From JBOZRQ01 sp050789255 (GTDB lineage: Bacteria > Bacillota > Sulfobacillia > Symbiobacteriales > Symbiobacteriaceae), in assembly GCA_050789255.1 (NCBI GenBank), contig JBOZRQ010000011.1, positions 113,215 to 177,214 of the forward strand: a stretch of DNA of 64,000 bases, given 5' to 3'. Shown here piece after piece: positions 24,554-33,643 of this stretch. A model generated the notes under the pieces. The model worked only from the letters and a program-made list of their open reading frames with translations. It was not told where the DNA came from and did not search any database. Position 1 is the stretch's first letter, and the number at the start of each line of letters is the position of its first letter. The translations under genes and the position numbers were made by a program.

Positions 24554-24595
24554 ATGCCAGGCGAGAGCATAACGCTTTCGCCTGGCATTTTTGGT
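24554..24595 (+). terminator. Rho-independent terminator of korDABC
   Basis: ATGCCAGGCGA pairs with TCGCCTGGCAT around an 11-base loop and is followed by TTTTTGG, 12 bases after the korC stop codon. Confidence 0.85.
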
Positions 24596-24684
24596 TCTCT
24601 ATAGCCATTTTGGGATGGGCGTCCAGGGTGACAACATAGACCCACCAGACACCCGGACGGGTGGGACACGGTAGGAGCATGCAG

Positions 24685-25292
24685 ATGAAGCTGAAGGACA
24701 GGGTTGCCGTCATTACCGGGGCCGGCTCCGGCATGGGCAGGGAGATGGCGAAACTCTTCGCCGCCCAAGGCGCGAAGGTGGTGGCCGCCGACGTGGTCCC
24801 CGAGGGCGTACAGCAGGTCGTGGCGGCGATTCAGGCCGAGGGCGGCAGCGCCGTAGCTTTCGTCGGCGACGTGTCCAAGGCGGGCGATGTCGAGGCGATG
24901 ATCGACGCCGCCGTTGGGAAGTTTGGCCGGATCGACATCCTGTGCAACAACGCGGGCATCATGGACAAGGCCGTCCCGGTCGGCGAGGTGATCATCAACA
25001 TCGCCTCTGTCGCCAGCCTGCGCGGCGGGGCTGCCGGCGCTGCCTACACCGCCTCCAAGCACGGCGTGATCGGCCTGACCGAGTCGATCGCCGCCTATTA
25101 CGCCAAGGATGGCATCCGGTGCAACGCCATCTGCCCCGGCGCCGTGGCGACCGCGTGGCGACCGCAGCGACCTCCCCGCGCACGGCTGAGGCGTCTGAGA
25201 TCGCCACCGTGGCGCTCTTCCTCGCCAGCAGCGACGCCAGCTTCGTCAACGGGGCCGTCATTGCCGCCGATGGTGGCTGGACGGCGATCTAG
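24685..25292 (+). pseudogene. Broken short-chain dehydrogenase/reductase (SDR)
   Basis: The N-terminus is a normal SDR: MKLKDRVAVITGAGSGMGRE (TGxxxGxG NAD-binding motif), DVVPEG, NNAGIMD. Then VPVGEV jumps straight to IINIASVASLRGGAAGAAYT with the catalytic S and YTASK, so 35-40 residues that normally separate NNAG from the catalytic serine are absent. Near 25144 an 11-bp tandem duplication (GTGGCGACCGC twice, 25144-25165) shifts the frame. The true C-terminus (TAEASEIATVALFLASSDAS ... ADGGW) continues in the next frame to 25292. Part of the substrate loop is also missing. TAGGAG precedes ATG 24685. A recent, inactive gene. Confidence 0.8.
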
Positions 25293-25326
25293 CTTCCCGG
25301 GGTGGAAGTTGGCCCTTCTGTGTCCG

Positions 25327-25456
25327 GTTTTTAACGGCTGGCAGGTTGTAGCGGGCGAAAAAATAGACAGAGAGACCCGGTTTGGGCCTGTTTGGCGCCA
25401 AAACGGGCCCTTCTGTTACTTTTTTATGCCAACTCGGCAGTCGCTTCGTTAAAAAC
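25327..25456. repeat. Inverted and direct repeats upstream of the first nuclease-like gene
   Basis: GTTTTTAACG (25327-25336) is exactly mirrored by CGTTAAAAAC (25447-25456). Inside and overlapping, GGCCCTTCTGT occurs at 25311 and again at 25406, each followed by a T-rich tail, and a GGGCC...GGCCC hairpin spans 25385-25410. The 227-base gap 25293-25519 holds only these repeats. Confidence 0.5.
25384..25425 (+). terminator. Probable terminator after the SDR remnant
   Basis: GGGCCTGTTT and AAACGGGCCC flank a GGCGCC centre, followed by TTCTGTTACTTTTTT. It would stop transcripts from the SDR region before the HTH/nuclease-like gene. Confidence 0.6.
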
Positions 25457-25519
25457 AAGACAGAGGTATGCTGGGGGAGGTGGATGAATGTTACATCTAT
25501 CAACTGCGGAGGTGTGGCG

Positions 25520-26458
25520 ATGAGCCGGGCAACCGTCGATGTGCCTCTCTCTGTGTTGCTGGATCCAGACGAGACGGCCGCCACGAAGGTCGTGTGGATC
25601 GCCCGCCGCCTGGACCCTGCCGCCGGACCCTCAGAACTGGAGGCCAGGACCGGGCTTACTCGCCCCACCGTCCTGAGCGCCCTCGGCCGACTGAAGGCGC
25701 CGAGTCGCCAGGCGGCTGGGCCGCGGGTCGCCGTACCGGTCGCCCTGCTGGCTGACAGGTCGGTGGGCGCCCAAGCCAAGGTGCTGTACGGCGTGCTCCA
25801 GGCGATTCCGGGCGCCAGGGGGCAGAGCGGCCGGTTCACCTATGCCTCCCTGTGCGAGTTCACAAAGCTCAACCGCAACACCCTGAAGGGGGCTGTCGCA
25901 GACCTGAGCGATGCCGGGTGGATTCGGGTCGACCAAGCCAATCGACTCCAACCCTTGCGCTTTACCCTGGGCACCCCCGAACTGCGGCGGGGCTTGGCCG
26001 AAGCCGCCATGGCGGACCGGCGCCTGAAACGGGCCGAATATGGCGGGGAAGCGATCATGCAGGAGTTCCTCTCCCTGCTGATCGACTCAGACCGCTTCAC
26101 CGACAATGCCCGGCCCGGGTTCCTGATCAACCCGCTAACGGGAGAACGGCTGGAACTCGATCGCTACTACTTGCCAGACCTGGCCTTCGAATTTCACGGA
26201 GAGCACCACTTCCGGGCCACGGAGCGGATCTCCCAGAAGGAGTCCGAGGCCCAGCGGCTCCGCGACCTGATCAAAGCGGGCCTGTGCGTATATGAGGGGA
26301 TCCACCTGGTCGTTGTTCGGGCCAAAGACCTGTCGCTGCAGGGCATGCTGAAAAAGGTTGGGAAGCTCAGGCCCATCCGTGACCTGACCGGTCATGAGCC
26401 TCTGATTGACGTGTTGGAGGATGCCAGCATCCGCTATTGGGCAAATACGCCAAAGTAG
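25520..26458 (+). CDS. Winged-helix protein with VSR/PD-(D/E)XK-like C-terminal domain (paralogue 1)
   Basis: A 312-residue protein, unnamed as far as I can tell. The N-terminal half shows two HTH-like segments: LEARTGLTRPTVLSALGRLK (about 37-57), and FTYASLCEFTKLNRNTLKGA followed by ADLSDAGWIRV (about 112-145). The C-terminal domain has ELDRYYLPDLAFEFHGEHHF with D214, E224 and H229/H230, then RLRDLIKAGL and VVVRAKDL. This resembles the core of VSR-like and DUF559-type nucleases (D, E-x-x-G-x-x-H, later K). ATG 25520 has GGAGGT eight bases upstream. It is clearly homologous over its whole length to the gene at 33929. Function unknown; the nuclease reading is inference. Confidence 0.65.
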   Translation: MSRATVDVPLSVLLDPDETAATKVVWIARRLDPAAGPSELEARTGLTRPTVLSALGRLKAPSRQAAGPRVAVPVALLADRSVGAQAKVLYGVLQAIPGARGQSGRFTYASLCEFTKLNRNTLKGAVADLSDAGWIRVDQANRLQPLRFTLGTPELRRGLAEAAMADRRLKRAEYGGEAIMQEFLSLLIDSDRFTDNARPGFLINPLTGERLELDRYYLPDLAFEFHGEHHFRATERISQKESEAQRLRDLIKAGLCVYEGIHLVVVRAKDLSLQGMLKKVGKLRPIRDLTGHEPLIDVLEDASIRYWANTPK

Positions 26459-26491
26459 GGTACCATGGTGCTCAACAGGAGGAATTCAACT

Positions 26492-28780
26492 TTGCGCCTG
26501 ATCGACAAAACCCTGGGCTGGACCTGGCATGAGGACCGCCTAACCATTCGCACCCCTGCTGCCACCGTCACCCTGACCCCCCTCACTGACGATCTGATCC
26601 GGCTTCAGGTGGAGGAGACCGGCGGGCTGCTCGTGCTGGACTCCGGCGCCGTGGTGGGCCGCTTTGACCCGCCCGCAGCTGCCGTTCGCGAGGAGGGTGG
26701 CCGGCTGGTGCTGGCGACCGGGCGGATTCGGGCCGAGGTGGAGCTCTCGCCGCTGCGCATCCACTGGTATGATGGCGACCGTCACTTCGCCTCGGACCTG
26801 GCCTTCATGATCCACGAGGAGCACCGGGTCCACGTGACCCGCTCCCTGCCTGAGGGCGAGCACTGCTACGGCTTCGGCGAGAAGACCGGCTTCCTGGACA
26901 AGCGTGGCCGCCGCATGGAGATGTGGGCCACCGACCAGGGCGTCATGACGCATACCGACCCGCTATACCAGTCGATCCCCTTCTATATTGGATTGCGGGA
27001 CGGCCAGGCCCACGGCCTTTTCGTGGACTGTACCGCCCGCAGCCGCTTCGACATGGGCTTTTACGACCCTGCCGAGACCGCTACGATCGAGGTGCACAGC
27101 CCGCTGTATGACGCCTACGTCTTCGCCGGCCCCGGCATGAAGGATGTGGTGAGCCGCTACACCGAGCTGACCGGGCGGACCCCACTGCCGCCGATGTGGT
27201 CGATCGCCTACCACCAGTGCCGGTACAGCTACTACCCGGAGTCCAAGGTGCGGGAGATCGCGGGGCTCTTCCGGGAGAAGCAGATCCCCTGCGATGCGAT
27301 CTGGCTGGATATTGACTATATGGATGCGTACCGGGTCTTCACCTGGGACAAGGAGCGCTTCCCGGACCCGGCCCGCATGAACGCCGACCTGGCGGAGCAG
27401 GGCTTCCGGGTGGTGACGATCGTCGACCCCGGCACCAAGGTGGACCATGGTTGGAGCGTCTATCAGGATGGCGTGGCCAAGGGCTACTTCTGCAAGAACC
27501 CGGACGGCAGCGTCTTCGTGGGCAAGGTCTGGCCGGGGCCGTCAGCCTTTCCTGACTTCCTCCAGGAGGGGACCCGCCGCTGGTGGGGCGACCTGCTCAA
27601 GATCGGCTACCTCGATACCGGCGTGGCGGGCATCTGGAACGATATGAATGAGCCCGCGAATCAGGCGCGCAATGAGTTTAACGAGAAGACCCTGCCCTAC
27701 GCCACCCGCCAGGGCGAGGACGGGCGCCAGGTACCGCACAAGGACGTGCATAACGCCTACGGCTTCCGCATGTGCCAGGCGACCTGTGAGGGGCTGAAGC
27801 GGGGCGCCCCCGAGCGGCGCCCCTTCGTGCTGACCCGGTCGGGCTACGCCGGGGTCCAGCGCTACGCGGCAGTCTGGACCGGGGACAACTACTCCTGGTG
27901 GGAGGGCATGGCCGATGCGATGCCGCTCTGCCTGGGGCTGGGCCTCTCGGGCGTGGCCTTCGTGGGCGGCGATGTGGGCGGCTTCGGGGACAACCCCAGC
28001 GGCGAGCTGATGGCCCGTTGGATGCAGCTGGGCGCCTTCACCCCGTTCTTCCGAACCCACTCCTGCAAGGGCTCCCGGGACCAGGAGCCCTGGTCGTTCG
28101 GGGACCGGGTCGAAGCGATCTGCAAGGAGTACATTGACCTGCGGTACCGGCTGCTGCCGCTCTGGTACACGCTGTTTGAGGAGGCGACCCGCACGGGCCT
28201 GCCCCCGATGCGCCCGCTTGTGCTGGAGCACCAGGATGACCCGGAGACAGCGCACATCAGTGACCAGTTCCTGGTCGGGCGGGACGTGCTGGTGGCTCCG
28301 GTGAGCCAGCCTGGTGTGACCCGGCGCCTGGTCTACCTGCCCGAGGGCACCTGGTACGACTTCTGGACCGGCGAGCAGCACCAGGGGCGCCAGCACGTGG
28401 TCGCCCAGGCCCCGCTGGAGCGGCTGCCGCTATTCGTGCGAGCCGGGGCCGTGCTCCCCATGTACCCGCTCATGCAGCACGTGGGCGAGCGGCCGGTGGA
28501 CCGGCTGACGCTGCATGTGTACCCCGGGGAGGGCTCCTTCACCCTGTACGAGGATGAGGGCGAGGGATACGGTGCCTCTTCTCGCACTCACGTCGAGGTG
28601 AGGCCGGACGGAGTACGTATCGGGACGCCCGCCGGTGGCTTTGTGCCCGCCTGGCAGGAGGTCGAGTTGGTCCTGCACGGCGTGACCGCCCCGGTCCGGG
28701 TGGATGGGCAGGTCGTCGCGGCGCCCGGCGGTTCGGTGGTCGTGCGGCAGCAGGGCGGCTTCTCGGTGGATCGGAGATAG
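26492..28780 (+). CDS. Alpha-glucosidase, glycoside hydrolase family 31
   Basis: A 762-residue cytoplasmic (no signal peptide) GH31 enzyme. It has an N-terminal beta-sandwich, a (beta/alpha)8 barrel with the nucleophile motif WNDMNEP (D384), DIDYMDAYRVFTWD, GGDVGGFGDNPSGELMARWM and FRTHSC, and C-terminal beta domains. It hydrolyses alpha-linked gluco-oligosaccharides (maltose/isomaltose type) from the non-reducing end. TTG 26492 is preferred because AGGAGGA lies eight bases upstream; ATG 26465 is in frame but without a site. It begins 33 bases after the nuclease-like gene and ends at a bidirectional terminator. No sugar transporter adjoins it. Confidence 0.92.
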   Translation: MRLIDKTLGWTWHEDRLTIRTPAATVTLTPLTDDLIRLQVEETGGLLVLDSGAVVGRFDPPAAAVREEGGRLVLATGRIRAEVELSPLRIHWYDGDRHFASDLAFMIHEEHRVHVTRSLPEGEHCYGFGEKTGFLDKRGRRMEMWATDQGVMTHTDPLYQSIPFYIGLRDGQAHGLFVDCTARSRFDMGFYDPAETATIEVHSPLYDAYVFAGPGMKDVVSRYTELTGRTPLPPMWSIAYHQCRYSYYPESKVREIAGLFREKQIPCDAIWLDIDYMDAYRVFTWDKERFPDPARMNADLAEQGFRVVTIVDPGTKVDHGWSVYQDGVAKGYFCKNPDGSVFVGKVWPGPSAFPDFLQEGTRRWWGDLLKIGYLDTGVAGIWNDMNEPANQARNEFNEKTLPYATRQGEDGRQVPHKDVHNAYGFRMCQATCEGLKRGAPERRPFVLTRSGYAGVQRYAAVWTGDNYSWWEGMADAMPLCLGLGLSGVAFVGGDVGGFGDNPSGELMARWMQLGAFTPFFRTHSCKGSRDQEPWSFGDRVEAICKEYIDLRYRLLPLWYTLFEEATRTGLPPMRPLVLEHQDDPETAHISDQFLVGRDVLVAPVSQPGVTRRLVYLPEGTWYDFWTGEQHQGRQHVVAQAPLERLPLFVRAGAVLPMYPLMQHVGERPVDRLTLHVYPGEGSFTLYEDEGEGYGASSRTHVEVRPDGVRIGTPAGGFVPAWQEVELVLHGVTAPVRVDGQVVAAPGGSVVVRQQGGFSVDRR

Positions 28781-28791
28781 GGACAGAAACA

Positions 28792-28818
28792 GGGAGGGCC
28801 AGGCGCCCTCCCTTCTTA
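28792..28818. terminator. Terminator after the alpha-glucosidase
   Basis: GGGAGGGC and GCCCTCCC pair around CAGGC, followed by TTCTTATTT, 12 bases after the GH31 stop. The opposite-strand TPR remnant ends in the same place. Confidence 0.8.
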
Positions 28819-29074
28819 TTTCCACTTGGCCAGCTCGGTGCGGGCCTGTTCAACCAGCTTGGGGTCCTTGGAGATCCGGATCACTGTTTCCAGGTCTGCC
28901 CTCATCTTGTCGAGCTGGTCAAAGGCCAGGTAGGCGGCGCCCCGGCGGAAGTATGCCTTGTCGAACTGCGGGTCGATCTCAATCGCCTTATTCGAATCCT
29001 CAAAGGCCGCCTGCCAGTTCTTCAGCGCTGTGCCGTAAACCCAGGCCCGGTCAGGAGGATCAGTCCGAAGCTGG
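28816..29074 (-). pseudogene. TPR-protein C-terminal remnant
   Basis: The minus-strand frame encodes a clear tetratricopeptide pair: WVYGTALKNWQAAFEDSNKA, IEIDPQFDKAYFRRGAAYLA, FDQLDKMRADLETVIRISKD, ending LVEQARTELAKWK and a stop. The frame stays open upstream to about 29187, but that part (Cys/Tyr-rich, A/T-rich) no longer looks like TPR and overlaps the probable promoter of the aap operon. No start with a ribosome site is present. I infer that the 5' end was replaced when the aap promoter region arrived. Region 29075-29199 otherwise holds promoter-like DNA (TTGACA at 29084, TAGCTA 16 bases on). Confidence 0.55.
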
Positions 29075-29199
29075 CGATCCCTTTTGACACAATAGGACGT
29101 ATATATAGCTAAATCAAAATAGGCGGTATTGCAGGTGAAATTACATGGTATCTCGAAAGAAGCCCTCCACCTAATGTCCGGGAGGGGGAACTACCAGAG

Positions 29200-30315
29200 A
29201 TGAGATGGAAGAACGCGCTCGCACTGCTCCTGGTCCTGTCCGCTCTGCTCACCGCATGCTCCAAGCCCTCTGAGCCGCCCGCCAACCCCAACACGCCCCC
29301 CAGTTCCCAGCAACCCCAGAACCCTGCGCCCACGACGCCCACCGCTAGCGGCAAGAGCCGGCTCGATGTGGTCAGGGACCGTGGCCAACTGGTCTGCGGC
29401 GGCAACAAGAACCTGCCGGGCTTTGGGTACCTGAGCACCGACGGCAAGTGGTCGGGCTTTGACCTGGACTTCTGCCGGGCGCTGGCCGCCGCCGTTCTGG
29501 GCGACGCCAACAAGGTCGAGTTCAAGCACCTCGACGCCGGCCCCCGCTTCACGGCGCTGCAGTCCGGCGAGGTCGACGTGCTGATCCGCAACACCACCTG
29601 GACCCTGGGCCGTGACACCTCCAACGGCGCCGAGTTCGCCCCGATCACCTTCTACGACGGCCAGGCGATGATGGTCCGCAAGAACAGCGGCATCAAGACG
29701 CTCAAGGACCTGAACAACAAGTCGGTCTGCGTGCAGTCCGGCACGACCACCGAAGGCAACCTGGCCGACTACATGCGCAAGATCGGCGTCACCTACAAGC
29801 CGGTCGTCTTTGCGACGGCGCCCGAGACCTCCAAGGCCTACGACGACGAGCGCTGCGACGGCTTCACCACCGACTACTCGGGCCTGGTCTCCACCCAGGT
29901 CACCCTGAAGACCCCCGGCGACCACACCATTCTACCCGAGGCCATGTCCAAGGAGCCCCTGGCCCCCTCCACCCCCAATGGCGACTCCCGCTGGTTCGAC
30001 GTGGTCAAGTGGGTCGTCTACGCTACCATCGAGGCGGAGGAGCTGGGGATCACCTCCAAGAACGTCGATCAGCTGGTCGCCCAGCATAAGGACAGCAAGG
30101 ACGCCGTCATGCGCCGATTCCTCGGACTCGAAGGCGACCTGGGCAAGGCCCTCGGCCTGAACAACGACTTCGCTGTCCAGGCCATCAAGCAGGTGGGCAA
30201 CTATGCCGAAATCTGGGACCGTAACGTCGGCAAGGACAGCCAGTTCAAGATGGAGCGGCGCCTGAACGACCTCTGGAAGAACGGCGGCCTGCTCTACTCT
30301 CCGCCCTTCCGGTAA
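29200..30315 (+). CDS. aapJ: General L-amino-acid ABC transporter, substrate-binding lipoprotein
   Basis: A 371-residue extracellular binding protein. The N-terminus MRWKNALALLLVLSALLTAC is a lipoprotein signal with the lipobox at Cys20, followed by a Pro/Asn linker. The fold is a type-3 solute-binding protein: LDVVRDRGQLVCGGNKNLPG, GFDLDFCRALAAAVLGD, LQSGEVDVLIRNTTWTLGRD, LNNKSVCVQSGTTTEGNLAD. The R-N-T-T-W-T-L block is typical of the AapJ/BztA subgroup with broad L-amino-acid specificity. First gene of an operon with two permeases and an ATPase. ATG start with GGGAGGGGG about ten bases upstream. Confidence 0.92.
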   Translation: MRWKNALALLLVLSALLTACSKPSEPPANPNTPPSSQQPQNPAPTTPTASGKSRLDVVRDRGQLVCGGNKNLPGFGYLSTDGKWSGFDLDFCRALAAAVLGDANKVEFKHLDAGPRFTALQSGEVDVLIRNTTWTLGRDTSNGAEFAPITFYDGQAMMVRKNSGIKTLKDLNNKSVCVQSGTTTEGNLADYMRKIGVTYKPVVFATAPETSKAYDDERCDGFTTDYSGLVSTQVTLKTPGDHTILPEAMSKEPLAPSTPNGDSRWFDVVKWVVYATIEAEELGITSKNVDQLVAQHKDSKDAVMRRFLGLEGDLGKALGLNNDFAVQAIKQVGNYAEIWDRNVGKDSQFKMERRLNDLWKNGGLLYSPPFR

Positions 30316-30392
30316 GCAGCGCTCATGCAAGGGGCGGGGCTCCCCACAAGGGGCCCCGCCCTCCACTCTCACCACCGAAGGGGGAGCCGTCC

Positions 30393-31562
30393 ATGCAGCC
30401 TCGCACCGCCACACCCTTCTGGCGAGACACCCGCTTCTGGCGGATCGCCAGCCAGGTGATCTTCGTGGTCCTCCTGGCCCTGGCAGGGTGGTACCTGGCC
30501 GGCACCATGAACCGCAACCTTACTCGCCTCGGCACGCCAATCAACTTCGGTTTCCTCAAGACCAACGCCGGGTTTGACATCGGCGAGAGCCTGATCCCCT
30601 ATGACGCTGGTTCCAGCTTTTTCCGCGCCTTCCTGGTAGGCGTCCTCAATACCCTCAAGGTCGCTGTGGTCGGCATTGTGCTCACCACCGTGCTCGGCTT
30701 TGTGGTCGGCATCTCCCGGCTGTCCTCGAACTGGCTGGTCAGCCGGCTGGCGCTGGTTTACGTGGAGGCGCTGCGCAACACGCCCGTGCTGCTGCAGATC
30801 GTCTTCTGGTACAGCGCCGTCTTCCTGAAGCTGCCCAAGATCTCCGAGAAGCTGGTCTGGCCGGGGCCGACCTACCTGAGCAACCGCGGCCTCGTCCTGC
30901 CCTGGTTCGAGCGCGGCGCCAGCTTCTGGACCTTCGCGGCGGTGGTGGTCGTCGCCGTGGTGGCGGCCATCTGGGAGTTCCGGCGCCGCATCCGGGTCGC
31001 CGAGGAGACCGGGCGCCCCACCTACCCCGGCTGGGTGGCGCTGGGGATCGGCTTGGTTCCGTCTGTGGCTGCCTTCCTGCTGCTGCCGTCCCGGCCGATG
31101 ACCTACAGCATCCCTGTGTTTGAGGGATCCCTGCCCCACGGCGGCCTTCAGCTGTCGCCGGAGTACGGCGCCGTGCTGACCGGCCTGGTGGTCTACACCA
31201 GCGCCTATATCGCCGAGATTGTCCGAGCGGGCATTCAGGCTGTGCCCAAGGGACAGATCGAGGCCGCCCGGGCGCTGGGCATGAAGCCGGCCCACGTGCT
31301 CCGCTTCGTTGTGGTCCCCCAAGCCCTGCGGGTGATCGTTCCCCCGCTGACCAGCCAGTACCTGAACCTGACCAAGAACTCGAGCCTGGCCATCGCCGCC
31401 GGCTTCCCGGACCTGTTCGGCATCGCCACGACGATCATGAACCAGACGGGCCGATTTATTGAGATGCTCGCCGTGATCGCCCTGACCTATCTCTCCTTCA
31501 GCCTGCTGACGTCGCTCCTGATGAACTGGTACAACCGATCGATCCGACTTGTAGAGAGGTGA
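30393..31562 (+). CDS. aapQ: General L-amino-acid ABC transporter, permease 1
   Basis: A 389-residue permease of the HAAAP group. The long form with an extended loop between the early and late helices is typical of AapQ/BztB. Motifs: ALRNTPVLLQIVFWYSAVFL and the EAA-loop AARALGMKPAHVLRFVVVPQ that contacts the ATPase. ATG start with GGGGGAG six bases upstream; seven bases separate it from aapM. Forms a heterodimeric channel with AapM. Confidence 0.92.
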   Translation: MQPRTATPFWRDTRFWRIASQVIFVVLLALAGWYLAGTMNRNLTRLGTPINFGFLKTNAGFDIGESLIPYDAGSSFFRAFLVGVLNTLKVAVVGIVLTTVLGFVVGISRLSSNWLVSRLALVYVEALRNTPVLLQIVFWYSAVFLKLPKISEKLVWPGPTYLSNRGLVLPWFERGASFWTFAAVVVVAVVAAIWEFRRRIRVAEETGRPTYPGWVALGIGLVPSVAAFLLLPSRPMTYSIPVFEGSLPHGGLQLSPEYGAVLTGLVVYTSAYIAEIVRAGIQAVPKGQIEAARALGMKPAHVLRFVVVPQALRVIVPPLTSQYLNLTKNSSLAIAAGFPDLFGIATTIMNQTGRFIEMLAVIALTYLSFSLLTSLLMNWYNRSIRLVER

Positions 31563-31569
31563 TTCGTCG

Positions 31570-32796
31570 GTGGCGCAACCCCAAGAGCGGTCCATGCAGC
31601 CAGCGGCGAGCGTCGCTGCACAGCGGCCCCCGGTGGCCTCCATCGGGGTGGTCGGCTGGCTCCGCAAGAACCTCTTCTCCACCTGGTATAACGCCCTGCT
31701 GACGGTGATTGCCCTGTGGCTGACCGCCAAGATGGCCACGGGCTTTGTCACCTGGGCGACCACATCGGCCAAGTGGATTGTGATCACGGCCAACCTGAAG
31801 CTGTACATGGTCGGGCAGTACCCAGATAATCAGCTGTGGCGAATCTGGACGATCGTAGCCCTCGTATCGCTGCTATCGGGCATCTCCTGGGGGGTGTGGG
31901 GCCGGTTCCGGGTCCACATTGCCGCCGGGGTGATGCTGGTGGCGTTGCTGCTAGCCTCCGGCCCGATCGACCCCTCCAGCCGGCTCTGGTGGCTGGTGTG
32001 CGGCGCCCTCGTGCCGGCGGGCTACGGCCTGGTGCGGCTGCTTCCGGGGATGAAGCGGTGGCCCGTGGTGATCTGGATCCTGGCCCTGCCGCTGTGCTTT
32101 CTGCTGATCCGGGGCTGGGACGGCTCGCAGTTGCTGCCCCTGCAGCCCTCCAGGGTCTGGAACGGCCTCCTCCTAACGGTTATGGTCGCCGTGACCGGCA
32201 TGATCTGCTCCTTCCCCCTGGGTGTGCTGCTGGCGTTAGGGCGGCAGAGCACCCTCCCGGCGGTCCGGATCGCGTCGATCATCTACATCGAAGTGATCCG
32301 CGGCGTCCCCCTGCTAGCCATCCTCTATTTCGGCGCCTATATCCTGCCGGTCTTTCTGCCGGCGAGCTACCGGCCCGACCAGTTCCTGCGGGCGGTGACC
32401 GCCATTACGCTGTTCAGCGCTGCCTACCTGGCGGAGAACGTGCGGGGCGGTCTGCAGGCGATCCCCAAGGGGCAGCGGGAGGCAGCCCAGGCGCTGGGCC
32501 TGCCCGGCTGGCAGATCCTCGGGCTGATCGTGCTGCCCCAGGCGCTGCGTATCGCGATTCCGGCGATCGTAGGGCAGTTCATCGGCGGATTCAAGGACAC
32601 CTCGCTTCTGACGATCGTCACCCTGATTGAGCTGATGGGCATTGGCCAGGCGATCATCGCCAACCCCGACCCGAACTTCCTGAACCGCCACTTCGAGGTC
32701 TACGTCTTCGCCGCCGCCATCTACTTCGTATTCAGCTTTACGCTCTCCTACGGCAGCCGGCGCCTGGAGAAGGCGCTGGGCGTGGGCGAGCGCTAG
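31570..32796 (+). CDS. aapM: General L-amino-acid ABC transporter, permease 2
   Basis: A 408-residue permease of the AapM/BztC type: several N-terminal helices, then the conserved half with EVIRGVPLLAILYFGAYILP and EAA-loop EAAQALGLPGWQILGLIVLP. GTG start at 31570 with GAGAGGTGA upstream. The gene lies 15 bases before the ATPase gene. With AapQ it forms the membrane channel. Confidence 0.92.
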   Translation: MAQPQERSMQPAASVAAQRPPVASIGVVGWLRKNLFSTWYNALLTVIALWLTAKMATGFVTWATTSAKWIVITANLKLYMVGQYPDNQLWRIWTIVALVSLLSGISWGVWGRFRVHIAAGVMLVALLLASGPIDPSSRLWWLVCGALVPAGYGLVRLLPGMKRWPVVIWILALPLCFLLIRGWDGSQLLPLQPSRVWNGLLLTVMVAVTGMICSFPLGVLLALGRQSTLPAVRIASIIYIEVIRGVPLLAILYFGAYILPVFLPASYRPDQFLRAVTAITLFSAAYLAENVRGGLQAIPKGQREAAQALGLPGWQILGLIVLPQALRIAIPAIVGQFIGGFKDTSLLTIVTLIELMGIGQAIIANPDPNFLNRHFEVYVFAAAIYFVFSFTLSYGSRRLEKALGVGER

Positions 32797-32811
32797 GAAG
32801 GAGAGCCTGTC

Positions 32812-33576
32812 ATGACGCAGACAGCCGCAGCCCCGGAGACCGATCTGATGATCATCGCCGAGGGCGTGCAGAAGTGGTATGGGAACTTCCATGTGCTGCG
32901 GGGGATCGACCTGCAGGTGAAGCGTGGCGAACGGGTCGTGATCATGGGCCCGTCCGGCTCGGGAAAGTCGACCTTTATCCGGGCGATCAACGCCCTGGAG
33001 CCCTATGAGAAGGGGCGCATCGCCGTGGACGGCATCGAGCTGACGCACGACATGCGCAACATCGAGGCGATCCGCAGCGAGGTCGGCATGGTCTTTCAGC
33101 AGTTCAACCTGTTTCCGCACCTGACGGTGCTGCAGAACATTACGCTCGCGCCGATCTGGGTGCGGCGCTGGCCCAAGGCGAAGGCCGAGGAGCTGGCGCA
33201 CCAGTTGCTCAAGCGGGTGGGGATCCCTGAGCAGGCCGGCAAGTTCCCCGGGCAGCTGTCGGGCGGCCAGCAGCAGCGGGTGGCGATCGCCCGGGCACTG
33301 GCGATGCAGCCCAAGGTGATGCTGTTTGACGAGCCCACCTCGGCGCTGGACCCGGAGATGATCAAGGAGGTGCTGGATGTGATGCGGGAGCTGGCCCGCT
33401 CCGGCATGACCATGATCGTGGTGACGCATGAGACCGGGTTCGCCCGGGAGGTGGCTGACCGGGTGATCCTGTTTGACCAGGGGCAGATCGTGGAGCAGGC
33501 TCCTCCCTTGGACTTCTTCGGCAATCCCAAGGAGGAGCGGACCCAGCGGTTCCTGGCGCAGATTCTGAAACATTAA
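32812..33576 (+). CDS. aapP: General L-amino-acid ABC transporter, ATP-binding protein
   Basis: A 254-residue ATPase: Walker A GPSGSGKST (about 47-55), Q-loop VFQQFNLFPHLTVLQNI, signature LSGGQQQRVAIARAL, Walker B VMLFDEPTSALDPEM, H-loop VVTHETGFA. Typical of polar amino-acid importers (GlnQ/AapP). ATG start with GGAAGGAG upstream. Last gene of the aap operon, followed by a strong terminator. Confidence 0.93.
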   Translation: MTQTAAAPETDLMIIAEGVQKWYGNFHVLRGIDLQVKRGERVVIMGPSGSGKSTFIRAINALEPYEKGRIAVDGIELTHDMRNIEAIRSEVGMVFQQFNLFPHLTVLQNITLAPIWVRRWPKAKAEELAHQLLKRVGIPEQAGKFPGQLSGGQQQRVAIARALAMQPKVMLFDEPTSALDPEMIKEVLDVMRELARSGMTMIVVTHETGFAREVADRVILFDQGQIVEQAPPLDFFGNPKEERTQRFLAQILKH

Positions 33577-33586
33577 CATGATGTAG

Positions 33587-33617
33587 GCCCGGGGCGGCGG
33601 CGCCCCGGGCTTTCTTG
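33587..33617 (+). terminator. Rho-independent terminator of the aap operon
   Basis: GCCCGGGGC and GCCCCGGGC form a nine-pair stem with a short loop, followed by TTTCTT, about ten bases after the aapP stop. Confidence 0.85.
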
Positions 33618-33643
33618 CGCCAACCGCGTGGCCATCCCGTCGA

